A stretch of DNA of 64,000 nucleotides. Source: Pseudomonas jinjuensis. Its GTDB lineage: Bacteria; Pseudomonadota; Gammaproteobacteria; Pseudomonadales; Pseudomonadaceae. The translations under genes were made by a program, and so were the position numbers. The notes beneath the pieces were generated by a model. It saw only the letters and a list, made by a program, of their open reading frames with translations. It did not search any database and had not been told where the DNA came from. Shown one piece after another: positions 9,485 to 17,288 of the stretch. Where the stretch lies: contig NZ_FNIJ01000004.1 of the NCBI RefSeq assembly GCF_900103845.1, positions 186,001 through 250,000 of the forward strand. The letters run 5' to 3'. How positions within the stretch are numbered: position 1 is the first letter of the stretch; each line of letters starts with the position of its first letter.

Positions 9485-10153
9485 TCAGTAGGCGAAGCGC
9501 CTGAGCATCCGGGCTTCGATCACGCCGACCAGGCGGGTGAGCGGGAAAGCCACGAGGAAGTAGATGACCGCCACGGCCGAGAGGAACTCGACCGGCCGCG
9601 CGGTGCTGTTGGAAATGTTCTGGCCGACGAACATCAGGTCGGCGACACCTACCGAGGAGATCAGCGCGCTTTCCTTGAACAGGCTGACGACGTTCGACAG
9701 CAGCGGCGGAACCGCGCGCAGCAGGGCCTGCGGGAAGATCACGTAGAGCACCTTGACCCGCGAGGTCAGGCCCAGCGCGGTGCAGGCGTCGTGCTGTTCG
9801 CTGGCGATGGACTTCAGCGCGCCGCGGAAGGTCTCGCTGGTTATCGCCGCCATGAACAGGGTCAGGGAGATCGCCACCGACAGGTACGGCGGGATGTCCA
9901 CGCCGAACACCACCGGGAAGCAGAAGAACACCCAGAACAGCTGGATCAGCAGCGGCGTGCCGCGGAAGAACTCGACGAACAGCGTGGTCGGCAGCTTCAG
10001 CAGACGGCTGCGGGTGTTGCGCAGCAGGCTGAGGACGAAGCCGACCAGGCTGCCGACCAGCGCGCAGCCCAGGGTGAAGGCCAGGGTCAGCGCAAGGCCC
10101 TTGAGCAGCACGTGCCAGTACGAGAAGACGATGGAGAAGTCGATGGTCATCAT
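9485..10153 (-). CDS. Polar amino-acid ABC transporter permease (HisM/HisQ type)
   Basis: Inner-membrane half of the importer, 222 residues with about five hydrophobic helices. It carries the HisMQ signature LLKGLALTLAFTLG near the N-terminus and the EAA-type loop that contacts the ATPase (SIASEQHDACTALGLTSRVK). It forms a pair with the next permease upstream (10164-10835) and probably heterodimerises with it. Context makes hydroxyproline the likely cargo. Either of two tandem ATGs after AGGAACCGGCC may be the start. Confidence 0.88.
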   Translation of the reverse strand: MMTIDFSIVFSYWHVLLKGLALTLAFTLGCALVGSLVGFVLSLLRNTRSRLLKLPTTLFVEFFRGTPLLIQLFWVFFCFPVVFGVDIPPYLSVAISLTLFMAAITSETFRGALKSIASEQHDACTALGLTSRVKVLYVIFPQALLRAVPPLLSNVVSLFKESALISSVGVADLMFVGQNISNSTARPVEFLSAVAVIYFLVAFPLTRLVGVIEARMLRRFAY

Positions 10154-10163
10154 GGCCGGTTCC

Positions 10164-10835
10164 TCAGCGCTGCGTCGCCACGTCCTGGCGCCGCTCGATG
10201 TACTGCACCAGCTGGCCGATCGGCAGCGACATGGCGAAGTAGATCAGGGCGATCAGGGTGTAGGTTTCCAGGGGGCGGTAGGCCTCGGTCGCCAGGCTCT
10301 TGCCCACGTACATCAGGTCGGCGACCGCGACGATCGCGACCAGCGCGCTCTGCTGCAGGCTGCCGATGCCGTTGGTCATCAGCACCGGCACGGCGCTGCG
10401 CAGGGCCTGCGGCAGCACCACGTAGAGGGTGCGCTGCCAGGGGCGAAGGCCGAGGGCGATGGAGGCGTCCAGGTGTTCGCGCGGCACCGCCTGCACGCCT
10501 GCACGGTAGGCCTCGGCGTTGAACGCGGTGAGGTTCAGGCCCAGGGCGAGGAAGCCCATGGCGATCGGGTCGATGAACAGGTTGAACAGCATCGGCACGC
10601 AATAGAAGAACCAGACGATCTGCAGCAACGCCGGGGTGCAGCGGAAGAACTCGATGAACAGCTGCGCCGGCCAGCGGATGAAGAACCAGCGGCTCAGGGT
10701 CATCAGGCACAGGCCGAAGCCCAGTACCAGGCCGATCAGGTTGGAGACCAGCGCCAGTTCCAGCGTGACCTTCAGCCCGTCGAGCAGCGCCGGGACGGTG
10801 CCGCTGAGAAAGTGGAAATCGAATTGATAGTTCAT
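10164..10835 (-). CDS. Polar amino-acid ABC transporter permease (second subunit)
   Basis: HisMQ-type permease of 223 residues. The family motif PALLDGLKVTLELALVSNLI lies near the N-terminus, and the EAA loop reads VPREHLDASIALGLRPWQR. The start at 10835 (MNYQFDFHFLSG) is preferred over the longer frame from 10850: it has GAGGG nine bases upstream and leaves a clean 11-bp gap after the ATPase gene. It sits between the ATPase and the partner permease in the hydroxyproline operon. Confidence 0.87.
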   Translation of the reverse strand: MNYQFDFHFLSGTVPALLDGLKVTLELALVSNLIGLVLGFGLCLMTLSRWFFIRWPAQLFIEFFRCTPALLQIVWFFYCVPMLFNLFIDPIAMGFLALGLNLTAFNAEAYRAGVQAVPREHLDASIALGLRPWQRTLYVVLPQALRSAVPVLMTNGIGSLQQSALVAIVAVADLMYVGKSLATEAYRPLETYTLIALIYFAMSLPIGQLVQYIERRQDVATQR

Positions 10836-10846
10836 GGCGCCAGCCC

Positions 10847-11668
10847 TCAATCCAGGTGCACGACCTTTTCCAGGAACTCGCGGGTGCGGGCTTCCCTGGG
10901 CTGGGTGAAGATCTGTTCCGGGTGGCCCTGCTCGACGACCTTGCCATTGGCGCAGAACACCACGCGGGTGGCGATGTGGCGGGCGAAGTGCATGTCGTGG
11001 GTGACGATGATCATCGCCATCTTCTGCTCGGCGAGCTGCAGCATCACGTTCTGCACCTCGATGACCATTTCCGGGTCGAGCGCCGAGGTCACTTCATCGA
11101 ACAGCATCAATTTGGGTTCGAGCATCAGCGCACGGGCGATGGCCACGCGCTGCTTCTGGCCGCCGGACAGCTGGCTGGGATAGGCGTGCAGCTTGCTCTC
11201 CAGGCCGAGCCGGGCGAGATAGGCGCGGGCCTTTTCGGTGGCCTCCGCCTTCGACAGCCCGTGGACCTTGCACGGCGCCAGGATCAGGTTGCCGAGCACC
11301 GACAGGTGCGGGAACAGGGTGTAGTGCTGGAACACCATGCCGATCTGCGTGCGCAGGTTTTCGTCCAGCGGCTTGCCGCAACGCTGGCCACCGGCGATGT
11401 ACGGCTTGCCCTGGAAGGCGATGGTGCCGCCCTGGACGCCTTCGAGGCCCATCAGCACGCGCAGCAGCGAACTCTTGCCGCTGCCGCTGGGGCCGATGAT
11501 CACCAGGCGGTCGTCGGCGCGCATGTCGAGGGTCAGGTTGTCCATCACCACAAGCTCGGCGCCGTAGGACTTGCACACGCCACGAAGCTGGATGAAGTCG
11601 CCGCCGGCAGTGGAATTCGGGGCGAGCGAGGCCTGTGGCTGGGCAGCCACCAAACGGGGAGTATTCAT
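10847..11668 (-). CDS. Polar amino-acid ABC transporter ATPase
   Basis: Cytoplasmic ATPase of 273 residues that powers the importer. Walker A is IGPSGSGKSSLL, the ABC signature is YPSQLSGGQKQRVAIARAL, and the switch His is in IIVTHDMHFAR. The Walker B region reads LMLFDEVTSALDPEM, with Val in place of the usual Pro after the catalytic Glu, a variant also found in working members of this family. The start at 11668 (MNTPRLVAAQ) follows GGAGAAGG; the longer frame from 11719 has a non-family leader. It lies 57 bp downstream of the binding-protein gene. Confidence 0.9.
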   Translation of the reverse strand: MNTPRLVAAQPQASLAPNSTAGGDFIQLRGVCKSYGAELVVMDNLTLDMRADDRLVIIGPSGSGKSSLLRVLMGLEGVQGGTIAFQGKPYIAGGQRCGKPLDENLRTQIGMVFQHYTLFPHLSVLGNLILAPCKVHGLSKAEATEKARAYLARLGLESKLHAYPSQLSGGQKQRVAIARALMLEPKLMLFDEVTSALDPEMVIEVQNVMLQLAEQKMAMIIVTHDMHFARHIATRVVFCANGKVVEQGHPEQIFTQPREARTREFLEKVVHLD

Positions 11669-11725
11669 TGCAAACCTTCTCCGAAGGGCTGCCGGTGGGC
11701 GGCAGCCCGCTGGGCGCATCGGGAG

Positions 11726-12565
11726 TTACTGGGCCTTGGCGGCGTTGACCTGGGCGGAAGCCTTGTCGACCAGCCGGTCGATCTCGCCGGTCTCGCGGCG
11801 CTGGGTGATGTAGATGTTCAGCACCTGCAGGTCGGCGGCCGATGCGTCACGGCGCACGCCGAAGGCGACGCCCTGCTTGGCCAGCGCCGGCTTGGGCAGG
11901 ACTTCCCTGGCCCAGTCGTTGGCCATGGTGAAGAGATGGTTGGTGTCGCTGGCGTCCACCAGCACGTCGGCGCGGCGCGACATCAGCGCCAGGCGGGTTT
12001 CGTCCATGCCCGGCAGGCGCATCACGGTGCCCTGCTTGATCACCGCGGAGATCGCCTTGTCCTGGGCGGTGCCGGACATCACGGCGAAGGTCACGCCCGG
12101 CTTGTCGTAGTCGGCGATGGCATTGCCGGCGCCGCTGAACTTGGGGTTCTCCTTGTTCACCACCAGCGATATCTGGTAGTCGGTCGCCGGCGCCGAGAAG
12201 GACACCGCCAGCGCGCGTTCCGGAGTCTGGTTCAGGGCCATCGCCAGGTCCCACTTGCCGCTCTGCAGGCCGGCGACCAGGTTGTCCCAGTTGGTGTCGA
12301 CGAACTCCACCTTCACTTTCAGCACTTTTTCGCCGAAGTCACGGCACAGATCGACGAAGTAGCCGCTGTACTGGCCGCTGCCGGGGTCGCGCATCACATA
12401 GGGCGCGGCGACCGCCGCGCCGCAGCGCAGGACGCCGGCCTTCTGCACGCCCTGCCACATGGATGGCTCGGCGGCGGCCTGGGAGGGAACCTGGGTGAGC
12501 AAGGCGCCGATGGCGGTCGCACAAGCGAGGACTTTGCGGATGGAGCGAGGGAGCATACGAGCCAT
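11726..12565 (-). CDS. Periplasmic amino-acid-binding protein (SBP family 3)
   Basis: Secreted receptor of the ABC importer, 279 residues. The N-terminus MARMLPRSIRKVLACATAIG is a signal peptide that appears to be cut near PSQAAAE. The mature part has family-3 features: VLRCGAAVAAPYV, GYFVDLCRDFGEKVL, WDLAMALNQTPERA and MSGTAQDK. It is the first gene of the operon, as is common for the receptor, which is needed in excess. The start at 12565 has GGAGAGG nearby; the open frame extends to 12610 without a good site. Hydroxyproline as ligand is inferred from the operon. Confidence 0.88.
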   Translation of the reverse strand: MARMLPRSIRKVLACATAIGALLTQVPSQAAAEPSMWQGVQKAGVLRCGAAVAAPYVMRDPGSGQYSGYFVDLCRDFGEKVLKVKVEFVDTNWDNLVAGLQSGKWDLAMALNQTPERALAVSFSAPATDYQISLVVNKENPKFSGAGNAIADYDKPGVTFAVMSGTAQDKAISAVIKQGTVMRLPGMDETRLALMSRRADVLVDASDTNHLFTMANDWAREVLPKPALAKQGVAFGVRRDASAADLQVLNIYITQRRETGEIDRLVDKASAQVNAAKAQ

Positions 12566-12640
12566 TTTGACCTCTCCGTTGATTTGTTTTTGTAGGCAGA
12601 AGGCAAACAACTTTTCGCTGCGTGGTTTGTTGCACTCTTA

Positions 12641-12691
12641 GATGTGTGCAGCGATGTATGCAGAGTATGGAGAGACGTAAAAGACTGTCAA
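12641..12691 (-). promoter_or_regulatory. Promoter and tandem-repeat operator candidate of the hydroxyproline operon
   Basis: On the minus strand, TTGACA (12691-12686) is followed after 16 bp by CATACT (12669-12664), a good sigma70 promoter. Immediately downstream, near the expected start of transcription, are two direct copies 12 bp apart: GATGTGTGCA (plus-strand 12641-12650) and GATGTATGCA (12653-12662). A repressor bound there would block initiation, so they are candidate sites for the GntR/FCD regulator encoded at the end of the operon. The operator role is inferred. Confidence 0.55.
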
Positions 12692-12980
12692 CCGGGTTCG
12701 GTTGTCGTTTCCGCTCAGGGGTATGTCGGATGGGGAGACTCGGGCGATTCGCAAATGCTGCCGGCTAGCCCGGAAAGCGCCTGGGAATGCGGCTTTGGCC
12801 CCGTTCGATGGCGAAGGATCAGGTGAGTTTCTGCAAACCTAAACGTGAGAAAAATTGGATTCGAACAATCCAATCGCCGCTCGCTCGCCCTCCTCGCCCC
12901 GGAAGGCGGCCACGCCGCCGGGTTGAATCACCTGGTCGGCGCGAGACGCATTGCGCAGCCGGGGCTGCGCAATGGCCGCA
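12692..12980. other. Intergenic region, no gene seen
   Basis: Non-coding stretch between the hydroxyproline promoter and the 3' end of the esterase gene. Short frames here (for example from 12787) have no family features. There is an imperfect GC-rich dyad (GCGCAGCCGGGGCTGCGC, 12952-12969) just beyond the esterase stop that could act as its terminator, though no T-run follows. Confidence 0.4.
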
Positions 12981-14330
12981 TCAGTTGGGTGCTTCTCCCG
13001 AATAGGTCTGGTACTCGGTTAGCCGATTGAGATGGCGGCGGAGCCGGCGCCGCAGGAATGCCGTCGGCACCGACCACGGGCTCAGCACCACCCTGCAGGC
13101 CGAGGCGGCCTTCGGCGAAACGATGCGCAGCAGGGCGTCGCGCCAGCCCACGGTCGCCGTCCATGCCGTCAGTGCCAGGGTGGCCACCTCCCCGGCGGTC
13201 GCACTGACGGCCGATGTCGGCGAGTCGTCGTAGATCTCGATGGTCCGGTCGACTGCCGGTGTGTCGGCGAAGGCATCCTTCAGCGCCGCACCGATGCGCC
13301 GCAGGGCGTTGCGCGCGGCGCCGACCAGGGTGTCGAAGTTGAGGAAGCCGTGGAACTGTCCGGCATAGTGCAGGACTTCCACCGGCACTCCGGCGTCGCG
13401 CAGGCGCGCGGCGTAGTCGAGGCCGTCGTCGCGGATCGGGTCGAAGCCGGCGGTGAGGACCAGCGCCGGCGGCAGTCCGCCCAGGTCCGGGCTGCGCCGC
13501 GGCGAATACCAGGGGTCCGCCAGGTCGAGATTTTCGATGGATTCGGCAAGGAAGGCTTCGATCAGGTCCACCCCCTCGCGGGTGAGGAAATAACCGCCGT
13601 CGATGTTCTCCTCGTAGGACGGGAATCTCTCCAGTAGTTCCGTGGCCGGGTAGACCAGCACCTGCATGCGCAGCGCCGGGCCGCCGCGCCGTTGCGCCTC
13701 CTGGGCCACGGCGGCGGACAGGTTGCCACCCGCCGAATCGCCGCCGATGGCCAGGCGCGAGGTATCGATCCCCTCCTCCGCGCCATGCCCGGCCAGCCAC
13801 TCGAGTGCGGCGAGGACGTCCGCGCGGCTGGCGGAGATGTCGTGTTCCGGCGAGCGCCGGTAGTTCACCGCCACGGTGATGCAGCCTGCGGCGAGGGCGA
13901 TGTTGCGGCAGATCGATTCGCCCGTATCCAGGCCGCCGACGATGAAGCCGCCGCCGAAGTTCCACAGCAGGGCCGGCAGCGGCTGCTTCGATGCGAACGG
14001 AACGAAGATGCGCAGGACTATCGGCCCGCCGGGCCCGGCGATCTCGCGCTCCCTGACGGAAGCGACCGCCGGCCGGCTGCCCAGCGCCAGCGCGGCGAGC
14101 CGGAAGCTCTCGCGCACGATCTTCAGCTGGGATGGCGAAGGTTTGTCGGCGGCCGCCGGGTTGGGTACCAGGTTGACCGCCCGCAGGAAGTTGCGCGCAT
14201 CGCGGTCGAGCTGGCCGGCACGCAGCGTGGTCGGGTAGCCGGGAGACGGGAAAGGAACGGCAGCGGGTGGTGCGGCTTCCGCAATCGGTTGTCGCGTGGC
14301 AGGCGAAGATGGGACTTTTTTCTTGTTCAT
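12981..14330 (-). CDS. Alpha/beta-hydrolase, hormone-sensitive-lipase-like esterase
   Basis: Predicted carboxylesterase of 449 residues. The catalytic triad is visible: Ser in GGDSAGGNLSAAV, Asp in AGFDPIRDDGLDYA, and His in YAGQFHGFLNFD. The oxyanion loop that normally reads HGGG here reads WNFGGGFIVGG, with Phe replacing His. The protein is longer than a typical family member, with an N-terminal extension of about 90 residues (Ala/Pro-rich at first) and a C-terminal extension of about 80 residues after the catalytic His. It lies downstream of the sulfatase operon on the same strand, but a strong terminator separates them, so it probably has its own promoter. Substrate unknown. Confidence 0.8.
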   Translation of the reverse strand: MNKKKVPSSPATRQPIAEAAPPAAVPFPSPGYPTTLRAGQLDRDARNFLRAVNLVPNPAAADKPSPSQLKIVRESFRLAALALGSRPAVASVREREIAGPGGPIVLRIFVPFASKQPLPALLWNFGGGFIVGGLDTGESICRNIALAAGCITVAVNYRRSPEHDISASRADVLAALEWLAGHGAEEGIDTSRLAIGGDSAGGNLSAAVAQEAQRRGGPALRMQVLVYPATELLERFPSYEENIDGGYFLTREGVDLIEAFLAESIENLDLADPWYSPRRSPDLGGLPPALVLTAGFDPIRDDGLDYAARLRDAGVPVEVLHYAGQFHGFLNFDTLVGAARNALRRIGAALKDAFADTPAVDRTIEIYDDSPTSAVSATAGEVATLALTAWTATVGWRDALLRIVSPKAASACRVVLSPWSVPTAFLRRRLRRHLNRLTEYQTYSGEAPN

Positions 14331-14480
14331 TATTCTTCGAGTCCTTGTGCTCAGGCAGATGAAACAGGTGCAGTGTTCAGGCGTCGCTCCAACCTCCTCG
14401 AATCCCTGAATGGATCTCCGAACGCGCGGAAATCCATGTCTTCAAAAGTAGCCTGTACGGGCGTTCCACATGGTGGTGGC

Positions 14481-14517
14481 GAAAAAAAGAAAAACGGCGC
14501 CTCTCGGGGCGCCGTTT
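14481..14517 (-). terminator. Rho-independent terminator of the sulfatase operon
   Basis: Minus-strand arms AAACGGCGCC and GGCGCCGTTT pair perfectly over 10 bp around a 6-base loop. They are followed by an almost unbroken T-run, seen as the A-rich stretch 14481-14494 on the plus strand. It lies 19 bp beyond the sulfatase stop codon and marks the end of the operon that starts at the SDR gene. Confidence 0.9.
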
Positions 14518-14535
14518 CGTTCTCTGGCAGCGGCC

Positions 14536-16101
14536 TCAGGGCTGCTGCTTCATCTTCTCCACGTACCTGGCCTTCACGGCCTTGCCGATGTCTTCCATGT
14601 TGTAGTTGGCCGGCAGCTGGCTCGGCGGCCACTCGACGAAGGTCTGCATGAACTCGGCACCCTTGCGGAAGCCGATGCCGACCAGGTAGAGGTTCTTCAC
14701 CAGCCAGTCGTCGTACTGGTCGGAGGCGTAGTCGGCGGTCTCGAAGGGGTCCATGCGCAGGTTGAACAGCTTCGGTACGCGCAGGCACACGAAGGGCTCG
14801 CGCCAGACCTTGAAGCCGCCCTGGGCGCGCTGCTCGCAGAACACGAATTTCCAGTCCTGATGGCGCATGGCGACCAGTTGGCCGTCGTCGTTGAAGTAGT
14901 AGAAGTCCTCGCGCGCACTCTTCGGCGCCTTGCCGGTCAGGTAGTCGAGCTGGTTGTAGCCATCAAGGTGCACCTTGAAGGTCTTGCCGCCGGCGACCGG
15001 CGCCCAGCCCTTGAGCAGCTTCTCCTTCACGTCCGGCACGCCGGCGGCGGCCATGATGGTGGGGAACCAGTCGAGCCCGGAGAAGATTTCGTTGGAAATC
15101 GTACCGGCCTTGATGTGCCCCGGCCAACGCACCATCGCCGGAACGCGGAAGGCGCCTTCCCAGTTGGAGTTCTTCTCGTTGCGGAACGGCGAGGTCGCCG
15201 CGTCCGGCCAGGTGTAGCGGTTCGGGCCGTTGTCCGTGGTGTAGACGACGATGGTGTTGTCGCTGACCTTGAGGTCGTCGAGGGTCTTCAGCAACTGGCC
15301 GACGTGGCCGTCGTGCTCGATCATGCCATCGGCATATTCGTAGCCCGGGCGGCCGCTCTGGCCCTTCAGCGAGTCGCGGATGTGGGTGTAGGCGTGCATC
15401 CGCGTGCTGTTCATCCACACGAAGAACGGCTTGTCGGCCTTGACCTGCTTCTCGATGAACGCCTGCGCCGCGTTGGTGGTTTCGTCGTCGACGGTTTCCA
15501 TGCGCTTGCGGTTCAGCGCGCCGGTATCCTCGACCCTGCCGTCTGCGTAGCTATGCAGCACGCCGCGTGGCCCGGCGTGTTTCGCGGACGAGCCGTCCTT
15601 CGGCCAGTACGGGCGCTCGGGCTCCTCCTCGGCGTTGAGGTGGTAGAGGTTGCCGAAGAACTCGTCGAAGCCGTGGTTGGTCGGCAGGTACTCGTTGCGG
15701 TCGCCCAGGTGGTTCTTGCCGAACTGGCCGGTGACGTAGCCCTGGCCTTTCAGCGCCTGTGCCAGGGTGATGTCGCGCGGCTGGATGCCCACCGCGGCGC
15801 CGGCGGCGCCGACCTTGGTCAGGCCGGTGCGCAGCGCGGCCTGGCCGGTGATGAAGGTGGAGCGGCCGGCGGTGCAGCTGTTTTCGCCGTAGTAGTCGGT
15901 GAACTTCATGCCTTCATGGGCGATGCGGTCGATGTTCGGCGTCTGGTAGCCGACCACGCCGTCACCGTAGGCGCTGATGTTGGTCTGGCCGATATCGTCG
16001 CCGAAGATCACCAGGATGTTCGGTTTGTCGGCGGCGAAGGCCGGGCTCAGCGTCGAGGCGGCGAGAGCGAACCCTGCCAGCCATTTTCTTGTGTGGGTCA
16101 T
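14536..16101 (-). CDS. Exported type I (formylglycine) sulfatase
   Basis: Sulfate-ester hydrolase of 521 residues with a signal peptide (WLAGFALAASTLSPAFAA), so probably periplasmic. The modification site is Cys76 in NSCTAGRSTF; this Cys is converted to formylglycine by a maturase encoded elsewhere. The metal-binding segment PNILVIFGDDIGQTNISAY and the downstream DNGPNRYTWPDA complete the active site. Family members range over aryl, alkyl and carbohydrate sulfates, and nothing here fixes the substrate. It is the last gene before the terminator and follows the alcohol dehydrogenase by 19 bp. It could liberate an alcohol or phenol for the neighbouring enzymes to process. Confidence 0.88.
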   Translation of the reverse strand: MTHTRKWLAGFALAASTLSPAFAADKPNILVIFGDDIGQTNISAYGDGVVGYQTPNIDRIAHEGMKFTDYYGENSCTAGRSTFITGQAALRTGLTKVGAAGAAVGIQPRDITLAQALKGQGYVTGQFGKNHLGDRNEYLPTNHGFDEFFGNLYHLNAEEEPERPYWPKDGSSAKHAGPRGVLHSYADGRVEDTGALNRKRMETVDDETTNAAQAFIEKQVKADKPFFVWMNSTRMHAYTHIRDSLKGQSGRPGYEYADGMIEHDGHVGQLLKTLDDLKVSDNTIVVYTTDNGPNRYTWPDAATSPFRNEKNSNWEGAFRVPAMVRWPGHIKAGTISNEIFSGLDWFPTIMAAAGVPDVKEKLLKGWAPVAGGKTFKVHLDGYNQLDYLTGKAPKSAREDFYYFNDDGQLVAMRHQDWKFVFCEQRAQGGFKVWREPFVCLRVPKLFNLRMDPFETADYASDQYDDWLVKNLYLVGIGFRKGAEFMQTFVEWPPSQLPANYNMEDIGKAVKARYVEKMKQQP

Positions 16102-16120
16102 GCCTCTGTTCCCGAGGGTT

Positions 16121-17194
16121 TCAGTCGAAGGTGATCATGATCTTGGCGTGGTCCTCGGGCGTCTTCAGCGTATCGAACGCCTCGGCCACGCCATCCATGC
16201 CGATGCGCGCGGTGATCATCGCCGCGCCGTCCAGCCGGCCGTCCGCGAGGTCGTGCAGCGTGCGGGAGAACTCCTCCTCGGTGTAGCCGAAGGCGAAGTT
16301 CAGGTTCACTTCCTTGCGGATGGCGAAGATCGGCTCGAAGCTGTCGGACTCCATGCACACGCCGACCACCACTACCCGCGAGCGCGCCGGGGCGTCGCGC
16401 AGGATCTGCTGGATCAGGCCCTTGATGCCGACGCATTCGAACACCACGCAGGGCCGCTGCGCCTCGGTGCCGAGCACCGCCGCGGAAATACGCGGATCGG
16501 TCCCCGGCGCCGCCAGTTCGGCCCAGGTGGCGTAGGGGCTGCGCTCGGCCGGGTTGACCACCACGTCCGCGCCGAGCTTCTCGGCCAGGGCGCGGCGCTT
16601 GGCGGAGAAGTCGGAAGCGACCACCGGGCCGATGCCACGCGCCTTCAGCGCCATGATCACGGCGAGGCCGATCGGCCCGCAGCCGATCACCACCGGAACC
16701 TCGTCGCCCTGCAGCTGCGCGCGGCCGACCGCGTGTACGGCGATCGCCAGCGGCTCGGTGAGCGCGGCGATGTCCGACGGCAGGTCGCCGGGCACCGGCA
16801 CCAGCAGCCGCTCGGCGAGCACCATCTGTTCGCCGTAGCCGCCTGGATAGCGGTTGGAGAGGCCCACATGGTGGAAGCTGGTCGGCGTGATCATGTGTGG
16901 AATGGCACATACGCGGGTGCCGGCCTTCAGGGTCTTGGGACTGCCGGGGCCGTGGTCGAGGATTTCTGCGCAGTACTCGTGGCCGAACACCACGCCCTGG
17001 TCGGGATTGAAGCTGATCGGAATGCCACCGTGCTTGAAGGTGTCGAGTACGTGGTCGCAGTGCTGGAACATGTGCAGGTCCGAGCCGCAGATGCCGCAGG
17101 CGAGCGTTTTCACCAATACCTCGCCCTGCCCCGGCTCGGGGTTGGCGAGTTCTTCCACCAGAAGTTCGTTCTGGCGCATGACTACTGCTTTCAT
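16121..17194 (-). CDS. Zinc-type medium-chain alcohol dehydrogenase (MDR family)
   Basis: Predicted NAD(P)-dependent dehydrogenase of 357 residues. Catalytic-zinc ligands are visible in CGICGSDLH and FGHEYC, and the Rossmann motif is VVIGCGPIGLAVIMAL. The usual four-Cys structural-zinc lobe is absent: the segment after GTRVCAIPH lacks the Cys cluster. It lies between a DUF1254/DUF1214 gene and the sulfatase. A 5' stub of a related gene lies 1.5 kb upstream (18735-18812). Likely oxidises an alcohol produced in this pathway; the substrate is unknown. Confidence 0.85.
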   Translation of the reverse strand: MKAVVMRQNELLVEELANPEPGQGEVLVKTLACGICGSDLHMFQHCDHVLDTFKHGGIPISFNPDQGVVFGHEYCAEILDHGPGSPKTLKAGTRVCAIPHMITPTSFHHVGLSNRYPGGYGEQMVLAERLLVPVPGDLPSDIAALTEPLAIAVHAVGRAQLQGDEVPVVIGCGPIGLAVIMALKARGIGPVVASDFSAKRRALAEKLGADVVVNPAERSPYATWAELAAPGTDPRISAAVLGTEAQRPCVVFECVGIKGLIQQILRDAPARSRVVVVGVCMESDSFEPIFAIRKEVNLNFAFGYTEEEFSRTLHDLADGRLDGAAMITARIGMDGVAEAFDTLKTPEDHAKIMITFD

Positions 17195-17260
17195 GGCGTT
17201 ATCTTTCCTGGGTTGTCTTGATCGGTGGTCATTGCAGCGCTTCGATGTCCGGCAGCTCCC
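17127..17260 (-). repeat. Direct repeat copy 2 flanking the second DUF1254 gene
   Basis: About 135 bp that align along their length, at roughly 70-75% identity by eye, with 18745-18879. The copy spans the first codons of the alcohol dehydrogenase and a short leftover of a DUF1254 C-terminus (minus-strand translation RELPDIEALQ, then stop, ending near 17233). The matching junction in copy 1 is the true end of the first DUF1254 gene followed by a dehydrogenase start. Confidence 0.7.
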
Positions 17261-17288
17261 GCTGCCCGCGTGCCTTTTGTCCCGATGG

